Part shown: one piece after another, positions 6,522 through 15,102 of the stretch
Layout: each line of letters opens with the position of its first letter
Numbering within the stretch: position 1 is the stretch's first letter
Source: Bdellovibrionaceae bacterium UBA2351
GTDB taxonomy: Bacteria; Bdellovibrionota; Bdellovibrionia; Bdellovibrionales; Bdellovibrionaceae
NCBI GenBank assembly: GCA_002344565.1
Contig: DDTZ01000124.1
Location: 27,240 to 57,700 of the forward strand
Length of the DNA stretch: 30,461 nt
Direction: 5' to 3'
Notes under the pieces: generated by a model
What the model saw: only the letters and a program-made list of their open reading frames with translations
What the model was told of the DNA's origin: nothing
The model's database searches: none
Program-made: the position numbers and the translations under genes

Positions 6522-7313
6522 CTAGTCCTGCACCTTATCTGTTTCACCGGCTTCTTTTTCCGCCTCTTTAAGAGATGTTAACTCTTTCGAGTCTGGAAAT
6601 TGCGCCTTAAGCATATCACGATATTTTTTAGACTTTACACGATCTTTAACTTTAACTGCCGAGTAATATGCGCGCGCTAGAGCACGTTCGTCCAAGCCAA
6701 GTTTTGGATAATTCGCCACAAGGAATTCATAACGTAACAAAGCACTGTCATATATTTTACGTTTGAAATAGAAATCACCAACGTAGTCCTCTTTTTCAGC
6801 TAATTTTTTAAGAGCACTATCTTTTTTCTCTTTAGCTTCCGCTACAAACCCTGATTTTGGAAATCTTTGAATTACTTCGTCAAATGCAGCGATAGCATCA
6901 TTTGCTAACGACAAATCGCGATCAATAGTTTCCGGTAATTGTTGATAGAAGCTCAAGCCTGTTCGGAAAATAACATAGTCAATCTGAGGATGTGTTGGAT
7001 GCAGTTCGCGAAAGGTTTGGTAGTTAATCTGCGCTTCGCCATATGATTCTTCTTTATAATAAACATCGGCAATCGCTAGCTCTGCTTTCGTAGCATACTG
7101 TGAATACGGATACTTGTTTTTTACATCCGCGTACTTTTTGATTGCCTCTTCATAGCGCTCGTCTTTTTCGTACTCTTGAGCCACAATAAAAGTCGACTCA
7201 GCTGTGTCTGTTTTCTTTTCATCTGATGCACACGAAGCCATCAGAATTACAGCAAAAACAGGAATGATTAGGGAGGCAACTTTTGGGGTAATTGACAGTA
7301 TTTTGCGTAGCAT
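6522..7313 (-). CDS. bamD: BamD-like outer-membrane assembly lipoprotein
   Basis: A TPR-type lipoprotein of the BAM complex, which inserts beta-barrel proteins into the outer membrane with BamA. The signal peptide ends in a lipobox LMASC with the lipidated Cys at residue 28. The body shows BamD/YfiO-type repeats: YEEAIKKYADVKNKYPYSQY, then ATKAELAIADVYYKEESYGE, then AFDEVIQRFPKSGFVAEA. The charged C-terminal tail is longer than typical. The 263 residues fit the family. No Shine-Dalgarno is seen, but TTGACA lies 36 bases before the ATG, suggesting a private promoter and leaderless mRNA (see 7321-7349). A 45-base gap separates it from the upstream permease gene. Confidence 0.85.
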   Translation of the reverse strand: MLRKILSITPKVASLIIPVFAVILMASCASDEKKTDTAESTFIVAQEYEKDERYEEAIKKYADVKNKYPYSQYATKAELAIADVYYKEESYGEAQINYQTFRELHPTHPQIDYVIFRTGLSFYQQLPETIDRDLSLANDAIAAFDEVIQRFPKSGFVAEAKEKKDSALKKLAEKEDYVGDFYFKRKIYDSALLRYEFLVANYPKLGLDERALARAYYSAVKVKDRVKSKKYRDMLKAQFPDSKELTSLKEAEKEAGETDKVQD

Positions 7314-7320
7314 AAAGTGA

Positions 7321-7349
7321 ATTTATTAGGGGGGTCACTTTTCTGTCAA
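7321..7349 (-). promoter_or_regulatory. Possible internal promoter giving leaderless bamD mRNA
   Basis: On the minus strand TTGACA (7344-7349), 17 bases, then ATAAAT (7321-7326). The expected start point falls within a few bases of the bamD ATG at 7313, and no ribosome site is visible. The -35 is perfect and the -10 is partial. Confidence 0.5.
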
Positions 7350-7358
7350 GCTCAGTTT

Positions 7359-8405
7359 TTAAGTCAGTGGTTTTCCATCAGTAATATGTTGATAAATCGA
7401 GGCATAAATAATTTTTACAGCACTCGCAACGGGGATGGAAATGATCATCCCTAAAATCCCCATTGTCTGCGATCCCACCATCACAACCAATACAACGGTA
7501 ACTGGGTGCAAATTCACGATTCGCGCCACCACCATAGGTACGATAACCAGGGCATCAATTAACTGAGCCAACAAATAAATAAATACGATGTAGGATGTCA
7601 CTGTATTTGTTTCTTGGTTCACCAATGCAATCAAAATTCCAGGGATTACACCAATCAAGGGTCCCAAATAGGGAATCAGATTCATAAGTGCCGCAAAAAC
7701 AGCCAACACCAGGGCGTACGGAAATTGAATAACCGCGAGTCCAATCCAAATTACGAAGCCTACCAAAATGGATTCCACCAAACGAGCCCGAATAAATCCA
7801 CCCATTTGTTCCATGATTTGATGTTGGAGGTACATGGAAAGCTCAAAGTACGCATTGGGAACTGTAGAAATCATTCGACGATAAAATTCTTTTCCGTCGA
7901 GCAACATAAAAAAGCACAAGAATGGAGCTAAAAACAAAACCGTCAACGAGCTCAACAAATTTTCGGGCAAATCCGTGAAAATCGACTGAGCTATTTGTTG
8001 CACTTTCTGGCTCAACTCTAAACCAAACCTTTGTTTGGATTCCGCAGGTAAAAATGAAAACAATCCCGATTCCCATGACTGAAGCATTTTTTGTGTACCT
8101 TCAACATACTTCGGCAACTCGCCCTTCAATTCATCTACCTGAGTACCTAGTGTTGGAAATACAATCAACGAGATCCCAAAAAACACTAGCGAGAAAAATA
8201 AAAAAGGGAACAGAGTTGAAACCAATCGACTTAGTCCCTGCCGAACTAAAAAATCTACGAATGGCTTCAAGAGAAAGAATCCCACGAAGGCTAAAAATAC
8301 AGACACTAATAAATTTTTAACCCAAAAAATTAGGAAAACAGAGAACGCTAAGGAAAACAAAAAGAACCACAGCTTAATACGCCTAATTCTGTGAATTGTT
8401 TCCAA
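7359..8405 (-). CDS. AI-2E family (PerM/YdiK-type) membrane permease
   Basis: A 348-residue polytopic membrane protein with about seven or eight hydrophobic segments. It has the family's central soluble stretch (about residues 85-145) and the C-terminal signature MNLIPYLGPLIGVIPGILIA. Related family motifs follow: LIDALVIVPMVVARIVNLHP and GMIISIPVASAVKIIYA. Family members have been linked to autoinducer-2 or small-ion export, so the substrate cannot be called. I accept the TTG start at 8405: AAGGA overlaps the upstream stop 8 bases before it, and it gives a basic N-terminus (HRIRRIK) before the first helix. It lies 2 bases after the cNMP-binding gene. Confidence 0.88.
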   Translation of the reverse strand: METIHRIRRIKLWFFLFSLAFSVFLIFWVKNLLVSVFLAFVGFFLLKPFVDFLVRQGLSRLVSTLFPFLFFSLVFFGISLIVFPTLGTQVDELKGELPKYVEGTQKMLQSWESGLFSFLPAESKQRFGLELSQKVQQIAQSIFTDLPENLLSSLTVLFLAPFLCFFMLLDGKEFYRRMISTVPNAYFELSMYLQHQIMEQMGGFIRARLVESILVGFVIWIGLAVIQFPYALVLAVFAALMNLIPYLGPLIGVIPGILIALVNQETNTVTSYIVFIYLLAQLIDALVIVPMVVARIVNLHPVTVVLVVMVGSQTMGILGMIISIPVASAVKIIYASIYQHITDGKPLT

Positions 8406-8407
8406 TT

Positions 8408-8899
8408 TTAATTCCTTTGCTGAGTTTTGACGAGTGCCGTTGTTTCATGAAGACGAGCTCCAATAACTTGCGCGACTCGAAAAAGAATCTTCACACCGAT
8501 TTCGGGAGTTTGATTCATAATTTGAATTAAATCCGGTTTGAAAAAACCGATCAACTGCGTGTCTTCCTTGGCTATTGCGGTTGCCGTACGTATCCCGCGT
8601 TCTTCGACAAGCGCCAGTTCGCCAAAGAAATCATCCTCTTTTAACGTCGTAATTCGGTTATCATCATACATAATTTCAACTGAACCCTTGGAAATGATGT
8701 ACATCCCAACGCCAACTTCACCTTGTTTAAAAATGGGCTCACCGGGATTATAGCTGCGCACGTGAGTGATCGCTTGGATTTGATTGATTTCTCGAGGCGC
8801 TAGATCTTTAAATACAATATTTTTCTTTAGTGCCTCTTGAATAGTCCAAACACGTCGATCTTTTTTAAAAATGTTGTCCCAGAATAAAGATAAACTCAT
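8408..8899 (-). CDS. Cyclic-nucleotide-binding domain protein (no output domain)
   Basis: A 163-residue protein that is essentially one CNB domain. Beta-roll residues run from about 28 to 115 (YNPGEPIFKQGEVGVGMYII, then SKGSVEIMY). The phosphate-binding cassette is FGELALVEERGIRTATAIA with Glu94 and Arg104 in the expected places, so binding of cAMP or cGMP is plausible. There is no helix-turn-helix and no channel or kinase domain; a helix of about 45 residues ends the protein. No clear Shine-Dalgarno is seen, and it starts 8 bases after the BatE-like gene, so translation is probably coupled. It may sense a nucleotide and act on a partner such as the adjacent permease (inference). Confidence 0.85.
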   Translation of the reverse strand: MSLSLFWDNIFKKDRRVWTIQEALKKNIVFKDLAPREINQIQAITHVRSYNPGEPIFKQGEVGVGMYIISKGSVEIMYDDNRITTLKEDDFFGELALVEERGIRTATAIAKEDTQLIGFFKPDLIQIMNQTPEIGVKILFRVAQVIGARLHETTALVKTQQRN

Positions 8900-8907
8900 A
8901 TATTTTG

Positions 8908-9684
8908 TTACAAAATAATTTGTATTTCCTCTTTGTTTAGCCAGCCGGAATAATTTCCAGGAATTTTAACTTGAACCCAAACATCCTTAACAACGCCGAT
9001 TTCAACTTCGGTGCCTTCATTCAGTTCTACGATCTTACTTTGATCCGCTCCGGGCGCAATCTTTAGTTCCACTTTTTCCCTGATCACGATTGCACGCGGG
9101 GTCAAATGGTCCCACATCTTCAACGCTAAAATCAGAGTACACGCCACAAAAAGGGCGCTAAACGCGATTGACACTAGGCTTACCGGCGGCGGTGTGGTTT
9201 CTTCTTGATTGGCTTTTTTAACCAGGCTCAAATGACGAATCCATTGTAAACCCGCGACTAGAAATGTTAACGCCGTCAATCCAAAAAGCAGATTCAACGA
9301 TAACCCGGTCAGTACCGTTTTTCTTAGACTCTCAAAATCAGTGTCTTTAACAGAAAACGCATTCGGCGCAATTTTGGAGCGTACATACGTTACGCCTTTT
9401 TGAGCCTCCTCAAAATTGGGATCTAATTTAAGCGCTTTAAGCCAGTAGGCGAGAGCCTTTCCCTTTTGATTTAGCTCTACCAGCGTTAACGCCAGGTTAT
9501 TCAAAACTGCTAAATTATTCGGTGATTCCTCTAGGGCGGCAGATAAATTAGTTTGCGCTTCGGCGTAATTTTTTGCTTGATAAGCCGCTAAACCCTTTTC
9601 AAAACTGGATTGAGCCCCGCTACCTAAGGCTGTTAACATTAAAACAACAATAAAATGGATTAGAAAATTTCGAGATAATTTCAT
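8908..9684 (-). CDS. BatE-like protein: TPR, membrane segments, SH3 domain
   Basis: A 258-residue exported protein. The signal peptide is at about 1-24. TPR units at 25-100 include FEKGLAAYQAKNYAEAQTNL and NNLALTLVELNQKGKALAYW. Two membrane segments lie at about 125-148 and 170-190. A bacterial SH3 domain at 197-256 follows (VELKIAPGADQSKIVELNEG, ending YSGWLNKEEI). This order is that of BatE proteins, which normally sit in bat operons with von Willebrand-domain proteins linked to envelope stress. Here it heads a different operon. No strong Shine-Dalgarno precedes the ATG at 9684. The assignment is by architecture. Confidence 0.7.
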   Translation of the reverse strand: MKLSRNFLIHFIVVLMLTALGSGAQSSFEKGLAAYQAKNYAEAQTNLSAALEESPNNLAVLNNLALTLVELNQKGKALAYWLKALKLDPNFEEAQKGVTYVRSKIAPNAFSVKDTDFESLRKTVLTGLSLNLLFGLTALTFLVAGLQWIRHLSLVKKANQEETTPPPVSLVSIAFSALFVACTLILALKMWDHLTPRAIVIREKVELKIAPGADQSKIVELNEGTEVEIGVVKDVWVQVKIPGNYSGWLNKEEIQIIL

Positions 9685-9763
9685 TTAATTTAAGAATGTA
9701 GCCGCTTTTCATACCGTTGACTAGTTCTGTCTCTAGCCCGACTTTGAACTAGGTGTTAAATGC

Positions 9764-9792
9764 GTGAACTTTAATAGATTTCATTTTATACT
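9764..9792 (+). promoter_or_regulatory. Possible promoter of the arginine/ornithine catabolism operon
   Basis: TATACT (9787-9792) is a good -10. GTGAAC 17 bases upstream (9764-9769) is a poor -35, so an activator may be needed. The leader to the ATG at 9831 is about 32 bases and contains AAAGGA. Confidence 0.4.
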
Positions 9793-9830
9793 AATTCCGC
9801 AGAGAAAACGGTGTAACCAAAGGATTTTTT

Positions 9831-11207
9831 ATGCCATTAATTGGACAGCAACTAGATTTAAATCAAAAAATTAACGAACTCATCGATAGCCTAACAAACG
9901 AAGTTGAAAAAAATAATAAACAAATCGCGGGCATCAAAGCCGCATCCCCTGAATTTCAAGACAATGGCAAAAAATGGATGGATACGGCCGGCCAATTTCG
10001 TGGTCGCCCTCTACACTATCCGTACGTTGGCAGCGGTGCCGGTCGCGGTCCTTATGTTGAACTTGAAGACGGCAGCATTAAATTAGATTTGATCAACGGC
10101 ATTGGAATTCATTTATTTGGTCACTCACATCCAACCGTAATTAAAGCCGGCCTTAAAGGCGCGATCATGGATGTTGTTACCCAAGGAAATCTTGAACCAA
10201 ACAAAGAATACGTCCAGTTCACAAAAAAACTAGTCGACCTAGCGAGCAAAAAGAGCAATTTAAAATACGCCTGGTTATCTACGTGCGGAACCATGGCTAA
10301 CGAAAATGCTTTAAAATTATCTCGTCAAAAAAATTCTCCGGCACGTATGATTTTAGGTTTTAAAAATGCCTTCGCTGGGCGTTCTACAATGATGGCCGAG
10401 GTCACTGACAACCCAGCGTACAAGCAAGGTCTTCCAGATTATAATGAAGTGTTACGCATTCCATTCTATGATAAAAAAGATCCTCAATCGGGTGAAAAAA
10501 CATTACGTGCGATGAAAGAACATGTTGAAAAGCACGGTAAAAATATCAGCGTATTTGGTTTTGAACCGATGCTAGGCGAAGGCGGCTACATGCCCGCTAA
10601 CCGCGAATTCTTTGTTCCGCTTTTGGAGTTCTGCAAAGCCAACGGTATCGCTGTTTGGGCCGACGAAGTACAAACGTTCTCACGTACAGGTGAATTATTC
10701 GCATTCGAAAGTTTAGATATCGGTAAGTATGTTGACCTTGTGACTATCGCAAAGACGGCGCAGATCGGAGCCACTCTATACACTGAGGAGTATAATCCAA
10801 AACCAGGTTTAATTGCGGGAACATTTTCAGGCTCGACTGTTTCTATGCGCACAGGAATGGCGATGTTAGATATGCTTACTAATGATGGCTACCTTGGTAA
10901 AGACGGTCGCATCATGCAAATCCACAATAAATTTATCAGCGGTTTTGAAAAATTAGGAAATACCACATGCAAAGGTAAAATTTCAGAAGCTAGTGGTATG
11001 GGACTAATGATTGCCTTCACGCCATTCGAAGGCAAAAAAGAACAAGCCGATGCTTTTCTTAAAAAATTGTACGCAAATGGCGTGATCGGATTTCCTTGCG
11101 GAAAAGATCCAGTTCGTGCGCGCTTCCTAGTTCCCGCATGCATCAAAGACGAAGACATTCAAATCGCTTTAGACGTAATTGAAAAAACATTACAGGAAGG
11201 CGTGTAA
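9831..11207 (+). CDS. Class III aminotransferase, likely succinylornithine transaminase
   Basis: A PLP enzyme of the acetylornithine/ornithine aminotransferase fold. In this cluster it probably transaminates N2-succinylornithine to succinylglutamate semialdehyde (AstC role). Motifs seen are FGHSHPTVIKAGLKGA, the cofactor-phosphate region STCGTMANENALKLSR, GFEPMLGEGGYMPA, ADEVQTFSRTG with Asp278, and the Schiff-base Lys308 in TIAKTAQIG. The usual SLAKG context around the lysine is changed to IAKTA. Its 458 residues are somewhat longer than E. coli AstC because of an N-terminal extension. AAAGGA lies 8 bases before the ATG. The M20 hydrolase gene starts 3 bases after its stop. Substrate assignment rests on neighbours. 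Confidence 0.82.
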   Translation: MPLIGQQLDLNQKINELIDSLTNEVEKNNKQIAGIKAASPEFQDNGKKWMDTAGQFRGRPLHYPYVGSGAGRGPYVELEDGSIKLDLINGIGIHLFGHSHPTVIKAGLKGAIMDVVTQGNLEPNKEYVQFTKKLVDLASKKSNLKYAWLSTCGTMANENALKLSRQKNSPARMILGFKNAFAGRSTMMAEVTDNPAYKQGLPDYNEVLRIPFYDKKDPQSGEKTLRAMKEHVEKHGKNISVFGFEPMLGEGGYMPANREFFVPLLEFCKANGIAVWADEVQTFSRTGELFAFESLDIGKYVDLVTIAKTAQIGATLYTEEYNPKPGLIAGTFSGSTVSMRTGMAMLDMLTNDGYLGKDGRIMQIHNKFISGFEKLGNTTCKGKISEASGMGLMIAFTPFEGKKEQADAFLKKLYANGVIGFPCGKDPVRARFLVPACIKDEDIQIALDVIEKTLQEGV

Positions 11208-11210
11208 CTT

Positions 11211-12566
11211 TTGTCTCCAATGGAATTTGTCCAGGCTTGCCGGGAATTTATCTCTATCGATAGTACGCCCTCTCAAGGCGCTAAAGCAGCAGCCGAGTTT
11301 GCAGCAAAGTTTTGTCGCGACCTTGGCTTGCATGTCGAAGAACAGATTGAATCCTCTCCGCTCGGTGAAGAAGCGAATATTATTGTTCGTCCAAATGCGG
11401 AACGCCAAGGTCTGGAGCTGTTACTACAAAATCATTTAGACACCGTAGACCCTGGGCCATTTCATTTATGGTCTGTAACTGGAAACAACCCATTTGATGC
11501 TACGATTGTAGATAAGAAAATTTATGGATTAGGTTCTGCCGACGTTAAACTTGATTTTCTATGTAAAGCACGGGCGTTGGCTGAAATCAGCAGTCGCAAT
11601 CCTAATTTCAAACTGCCTCCAGTGCTGGTTGGTACCTATGGTGAAGAAACCGGTATGATGGGTTGTTTAAAATTGATTCGTAAAAACAAAGTAAATCCAA
11701 AATTTGCTTTAATTGGCGAACCAACCAATTTGCATTTAGCGAACGCGGCTAAGGGTTTTGTGAGCGTAGAAATTATTATTCCATTTTCGCAAGATGAAAT
11801 CAAATATCGTAGCGAACATAACTTGCGCGAAAGCACATCGACTCAAAGTAAAGTATTCCACGGAGTTTCGGCGCACTCGGCCCATCCACATTTAGGTGAC
11901 AGTGCAATTGTGAAAATGCTCACCTACCTAGACATGATTCCCGAAAGCGTCGCTATCATGGAAATTGATGGCGGCAGTAATTACAACACAGTCCCAAGTC
12001 ATGCATTTTTAGAACTTGATTTCACCCCAGTTAGCAATCCAGTGAATTCCAAAATAAGAAATATTTTTGCAGCGATAAAAATTTTAGAAAATGAATTTAA
12101 AAATCACAAAGACAGTGGTTACTCTCCTGATCATCCCACGTTAAACATTGGTCTGATCCGTACACTTGAAGATCACATTCTTATGAGCGGCAGCTGCCGT
12201 ATTTTACCATCTATCAATCAGGATACATTTGATAAGTGGATGGATTTCCTGCGAACGTCATGCTTAAAAAATGAAAGTCAGTTTAGAATTACAGATTACA
12301 AAAAACCATTCAGCTCTTCGGAAACATCTATTTTTACCAAGGGCTGTCGCGATATTTTATCTGAAATGAATTTACCTAATAATTTAACGTCACTATCGTC
12401 TACTAATGAATCTAGTCTTATTGCACGCTTAAAGGTGGATTGTCTTTGCTTCGGTCCTGGCTTGCGTGAAAACAATATTCACACTCCAAATGAGCATGTG
12501 TTAGTTGACGATCTTGAAAAAGCCACCACGTTTTATACAAAAGTTATAGAAAGGTTTTGTTTATGA
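11211..12566 (+). CDS. M20-family metallohydrolase, likely deacylase of the succinyl pathway
   Basis: A zinc-dependent amidohydrolase of the DapE/ArgE family. Expected residues are present: His75 and Asp77 (NHLDTVD), Asp111 (GSADVK), Glu145-Glu146 (YGEETG), Glu170 (GEPTN) and His424 (NNIHTPNEHV). The dimerisation insert lies between about 180 and 300. I accept TTG at 11211 because AGGAAGG is 10 bases upstream; an ATG at 11220 is 19 bases away. It ends in a 4-base ATGA overlap with astA. Given its place between AstC-like and AstA, it probably removes succinate from succinylglutamate (or succinylornithine), replacing AstE, which belongs to a different fold (M14-like). Substrate not proven. Confidence 0.82.
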   Translation: MSPMEFVQACREFISIDSTPSQGAKAAAEFAAKFCRDLGLHVEEQIESSPLGEEANIIVRPNAERQGLELLLQNHLDTVDPGPFHLWSVTGNNPFDATIVDKKIYGLGSADVKLDFLCKARALAEISSRNPNFKLPPVLVGTYGEETGMMGCLKLIRKNKVNPKFALIGEPTNLHLANAAKGFVSVEIIIPFSQDEIKYRSEHNLRESTSTQSKVFHGVSAHSAHPHLGDSAIVKMLTYLDMIPESVAIMEIDGGSNYNTVPSHAFLELDFTPVSNPVNSKIRNIFAAIKILENEFKNHKDSGYSPDHPTLNIGLIRTLEDHILMSGSCRILPSINQDTFDKWMDFLRTSCLKNESQFRITDYKKPFSSSETSIFTKGCRDILSEMNLPNNLTSLSSTNESSLIARLKVDCLCFGPGLRENNIHTPNEHVLVDDLEKATTFYTKVIERFCL

Positions 12567-13585
12567 GCTTTATAGTACGCCCAGCCGATACAAAAGATAT
12601 CAATCAACTGGTTGATTTAGCAAAACAGTTTAACCTACTTAATTTGCCTGGCGACAAAAAAGTCATCACGCAAAAAGTAGAAACAAGTATTCAGTCTTTT
12701 AAAGGGGACCTGCCAAAGCATAAGTCTGAATATTTATTTGTACTTGAAGATATTGAAGAGCAATTCGTAATGGGAAGCTCATTAATTCTAGCCAAGCACG
12801 GCAGCGATGAAATTCCTCATTATTTTTTCAAGATTTTAAAGCGCAACCATTTTTCTGAAGATTTAGGAACTGGCTTTATCCACCAAGTTTTACGCTTCCA
12901 ATTAGATACCGATGGACCCACAGAGATTGGTGGCTTGTTAGTTGATAAATCCTATCGTCGACGCCCAGAAAAATTAGGTAAGCAAATCAGTTTGGCCCGT
13001 TTTGTTTTCATGGGCTTAAACATGGATCGCTTTCAAGATCGGGTACTATGCGAGCTAACGCCGCCGTTAACTGAAGAAGGCCGCAGCGAATTCTGGGAAG
13101 CTCTAGGACGCCGTTTTACTGGACTACCATATCAGGAAGCCGATCTTTTAAGTCAAACTCACAAAGAATTTATTCAAAGCCTATTCCCGGAAGACGATAT
13201 TTACCTGGCATTGCTAGACTCAAAAGCTCGCTTAGTATTAGGCCGAGTGGGCGAAGCCACTAAACCTGCTCAGCATCTATTAGAAAGTATCGGTTTTAGT
13301 TACTTGGATGAAGTCGACCCATTTGACGGCGGTCCTCACTATGGCTGTAAAACGAAAGATATTCTTCCTATCAAAAATGGTAAGTTTACGCGTGTAACAG
13401 AATTTAAAGATCCAAAGTTCCAAGGACGTAAATTTATAGGCACTCCTGGCGCAAATTTCCGTGCCATGGTTGTGGCCTGCGACCAAAGGCAAGACGAAAT
13501 TGCTATTCCGTCGAAAGTACGAGATCTTTTAGAGATAGACACAGATCAAGAGGTATTCGTATCGCCTTTTGATACTGAAAAATAA
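12563..13585 (+). CDS. astA: Arginine/ornithine N-succinyltransferase
   Basis: Transfers succinyl from succinyl-CoA to the alpha-amino group of arginine or ornithine, the first step of the AST pathway. It is recognised from FIVRPADTKDINQLVDLAKQ at the N-terminus, TEIGGLLVDKSYRRRPEKLG, and RVLCELTPPLTEEGRSEFWE followed by ALGRRFTGLPYQEAD. The acyl-CoA-binding GNAT-like core is followed by YLALLDSKARLVLGRVGEAT and FDGGPHYGCKT. I chose ATG 12563: AGAAAGG is 8 bases upstream and the ATGA overlap couples it to the M20 gene. The in-frame TTG at 12557 has no suitable site. Its 340 residues are normal. No astB was found next to it. Confidence 0.93.
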   Translation: MSFIVRPADTKDINQLVDLAKQFNLLNLPGDKKVITQKVETSIQSFKGDLPKHKSEYLFVLEDIEEQFVMGSSLILAKHGSDEIPHYFFKILKRNHFSEDLGTGFIHQVLRFQLDTDGPTEIGGLLVDKSYRRRPEKLGKQISLARFVFMGLNMDRFQDRVLCELTPPLTEEGRSEFWEALGRRFTGLPYQEADLLSQTHKEFIQSLFPEDDIYLALLDSKARLVLGRVGEATKPAQHLLESIGFSYLDEVDPFDGGPHYGCKTKDILPIKNGKFTRVTEFKDPKFQGRKFIGTPGANFRAMVVACDQRQDEIAIPSKVRDLLEIDTDQEVFVSPFDTEK

Positions 13586-13598
13586 TAAAGAGGTCCAG

Positions 13599-15092
13599 AT
13601 GAGTTACAAAGGTGACTTTATAAACGGTAAGTTTGTCAAAGTAGAAAAACGTGATGGTGAATTCAAAGATATCTCACCTGCGGATTTATCGGATCTAGTT
13701 ATGACAGTTCCTTTTAAACATGATCACGTGGATGAAGCCGTCGTCGCAGCCCGCAAAGCTTATAAAAAGTGGGCTCATACTCCGATTGAAACGCGTAAAG
13801 AATACCTAGTTCGCTTAAAAGAACTTTTCATGTCTCATGAAGCCGAACTAGCACAAGCGATCTCGCGTGATACTGGTAAACCTTTATGGGACTCAACCAC
13901 CGAAGCAAAAGCCCTGGTTGGTAAAATCGATATTACGGTTAATTTTTCAAGCAAACTGATCCAAGCAGAAGTTATCCCTCAAGCATTGCCGCAGGTAGAT
14001 GGGGTGATCCGTCACAAATCACGTGGTGTAATGTCAGTTATTGGGCCATTTAATTTCCCTGCGCATTTGCCTAACGGGCACATTATTCCCGCCCTTTATT
14101 CCGGCAACACAGTTGTGTTTAAACCATCTGAACAGACTCCGTATGTTGGCCAGCTATACGCAGAACTGGTTGAAAAAGCTCAGTTCCCGGAAGGTGTATT
14201 CAATATGGTACAAGGCGATGGAGAATCAGGCCGTCGTTTAGTCTCTCACGAAAGCGTAGATGGTATTTTATTTACTGGTTCTTACGAAGTTGGTTTAAAA
14301 ATAAAACAAGAAACAATGACCCACTACTGGAAAATTTTAGCTCTTGAAATGGGTGGTAAGAATTCAACGGTAATCTGGGATGATGCCGACATGGATAAAT
14401 CTATCTATGAAACGCTAACAGGTTCTTACTTGTCATCGGGACAACGGTGCTCGGGCACCAGTCGAATTTTTGTACACAAAAAAATCGCTGATAATTTTAT
14501 CGAGCGTTTTTATCAGTCCGCTAAAAAATTAACCATTGGCCACTGGTCAGAAAATCCATTTATGGGGCCATTGATCAACGCCGCAGCGGTTGAGAAGTAT
14601 ATTCGATTTCAAGAAATCGCAAATCGTGAAGGCTGTGAATCCATGATGCGGGGTAAAGCGTTAGATTTAAAAACTAAAGGACACTACGTAACACCGTCTA
14701 TTCATTTAGTTAAAAAATTCGATCCGAAATCAATTTATCAAAAAAGCGAAATTTTTGGTCCAAACGTTGCAATATACACTGTCGACGATTTCGATGAAAC
14801 GATCGACACCGTAAATGCAACTGGCTACGGATTAGTCATGGCTTTGTTCACTAAAGATAAGTCCCTGTACGAACGCGCAATTATCGATGCAAAAGTTGGT
14901 TTACTAAACTGGAATCGCACGACAAATGGTGCAAGTTCAAAATTACCTTTTGGAGGTCTAGGCAAGTCGGGCAACGATCGTCCTTCGGCACATTACGCGA
15001 TTCAATATTGCACGACTCCGCTGGCAAGTTTAGAGGACTTTACTAGCTACGATGAAACTAAAAACTTACCCGGATTAACATTAGTTAAGTAG
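13599..15092 (+). CDS. astD: Succinylglutamate semialdehyde dehydrogenase (AstD)
   Basis: An NAD(P)-dependent aldehyde dehydrogenase that oxidises N-succinylglutamate semialdehyde to succinylglutamate. The ALDH core is complete: GPFNFPAHLPNGHIIPAL, FKPSEQTP, FTGSYEVG, general base Glu250 in LEMGGKN, nucleophile Cys284 in SGQRCSGTSR, and EIFGPNVAIY. The AstD subfamily is suggested by the C-terminal GGLGKSGNDRPSAHYAIQYC, close to the GNHRPSA motif of E. coli AstD. I chose ATG 13599, with AAAGAGGT 5 bases upstream, over an in-frame TTG at 13569 that lies inside astA. Its 497 residues are normal. mltG follows 10 bases later. Confidence 0.92.
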   Translation: MSYKGDFINGKFVKVEKRDGEFKDISPADLSDLVMTVPFKHDHVDEAVVAARKAYKKWAHTPIETRKEYLVRLKELFMSHEAELAQAISRDTGKPLWDSTTEAKALVGKIDITVNFSSKLIQAEVIPQALPQVDGVIRHKSRGVMSVIGPFNFPAHLPNGHIIPALYSGNTVVFKPSEQTPYVGQLYAELVEKAQFPEGVFNMVQGDGESGRRLVSHESVDGILFTGSYEVGLKIKQETMTHYWKILALEMGGKNSTVIWDDADMDKSIYETLTGSYLSSGQRCSGTSRIFVHKKIADNFIERFYQSAKKLTIGHWSENPFMGPLINAAAVEKYIRFQEIANREGCESMMRGKALDLKTKGHYVTPSIHLVKKFDPKSIYQKSEIFGPNVAIYTVDDFDETIDTVNATGYGLVMALFTKDKSLYERAIIDAKVGLLNWNRTTNGASSKLPFGGLGKSGNDRPSAHYAIQYCTTPLASLEDFTSYDETKNLPGLTLVK

Positions 15093-15102
15093 GAAATTAA
15101 GA

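Noticed and set aside
7614..7931. A 105-codon plus-strand ORF opposite the permease gene
   Set aside because: Its Gln/Asn/His-rich sequence is the antisense of membrane helices and has no start signal.
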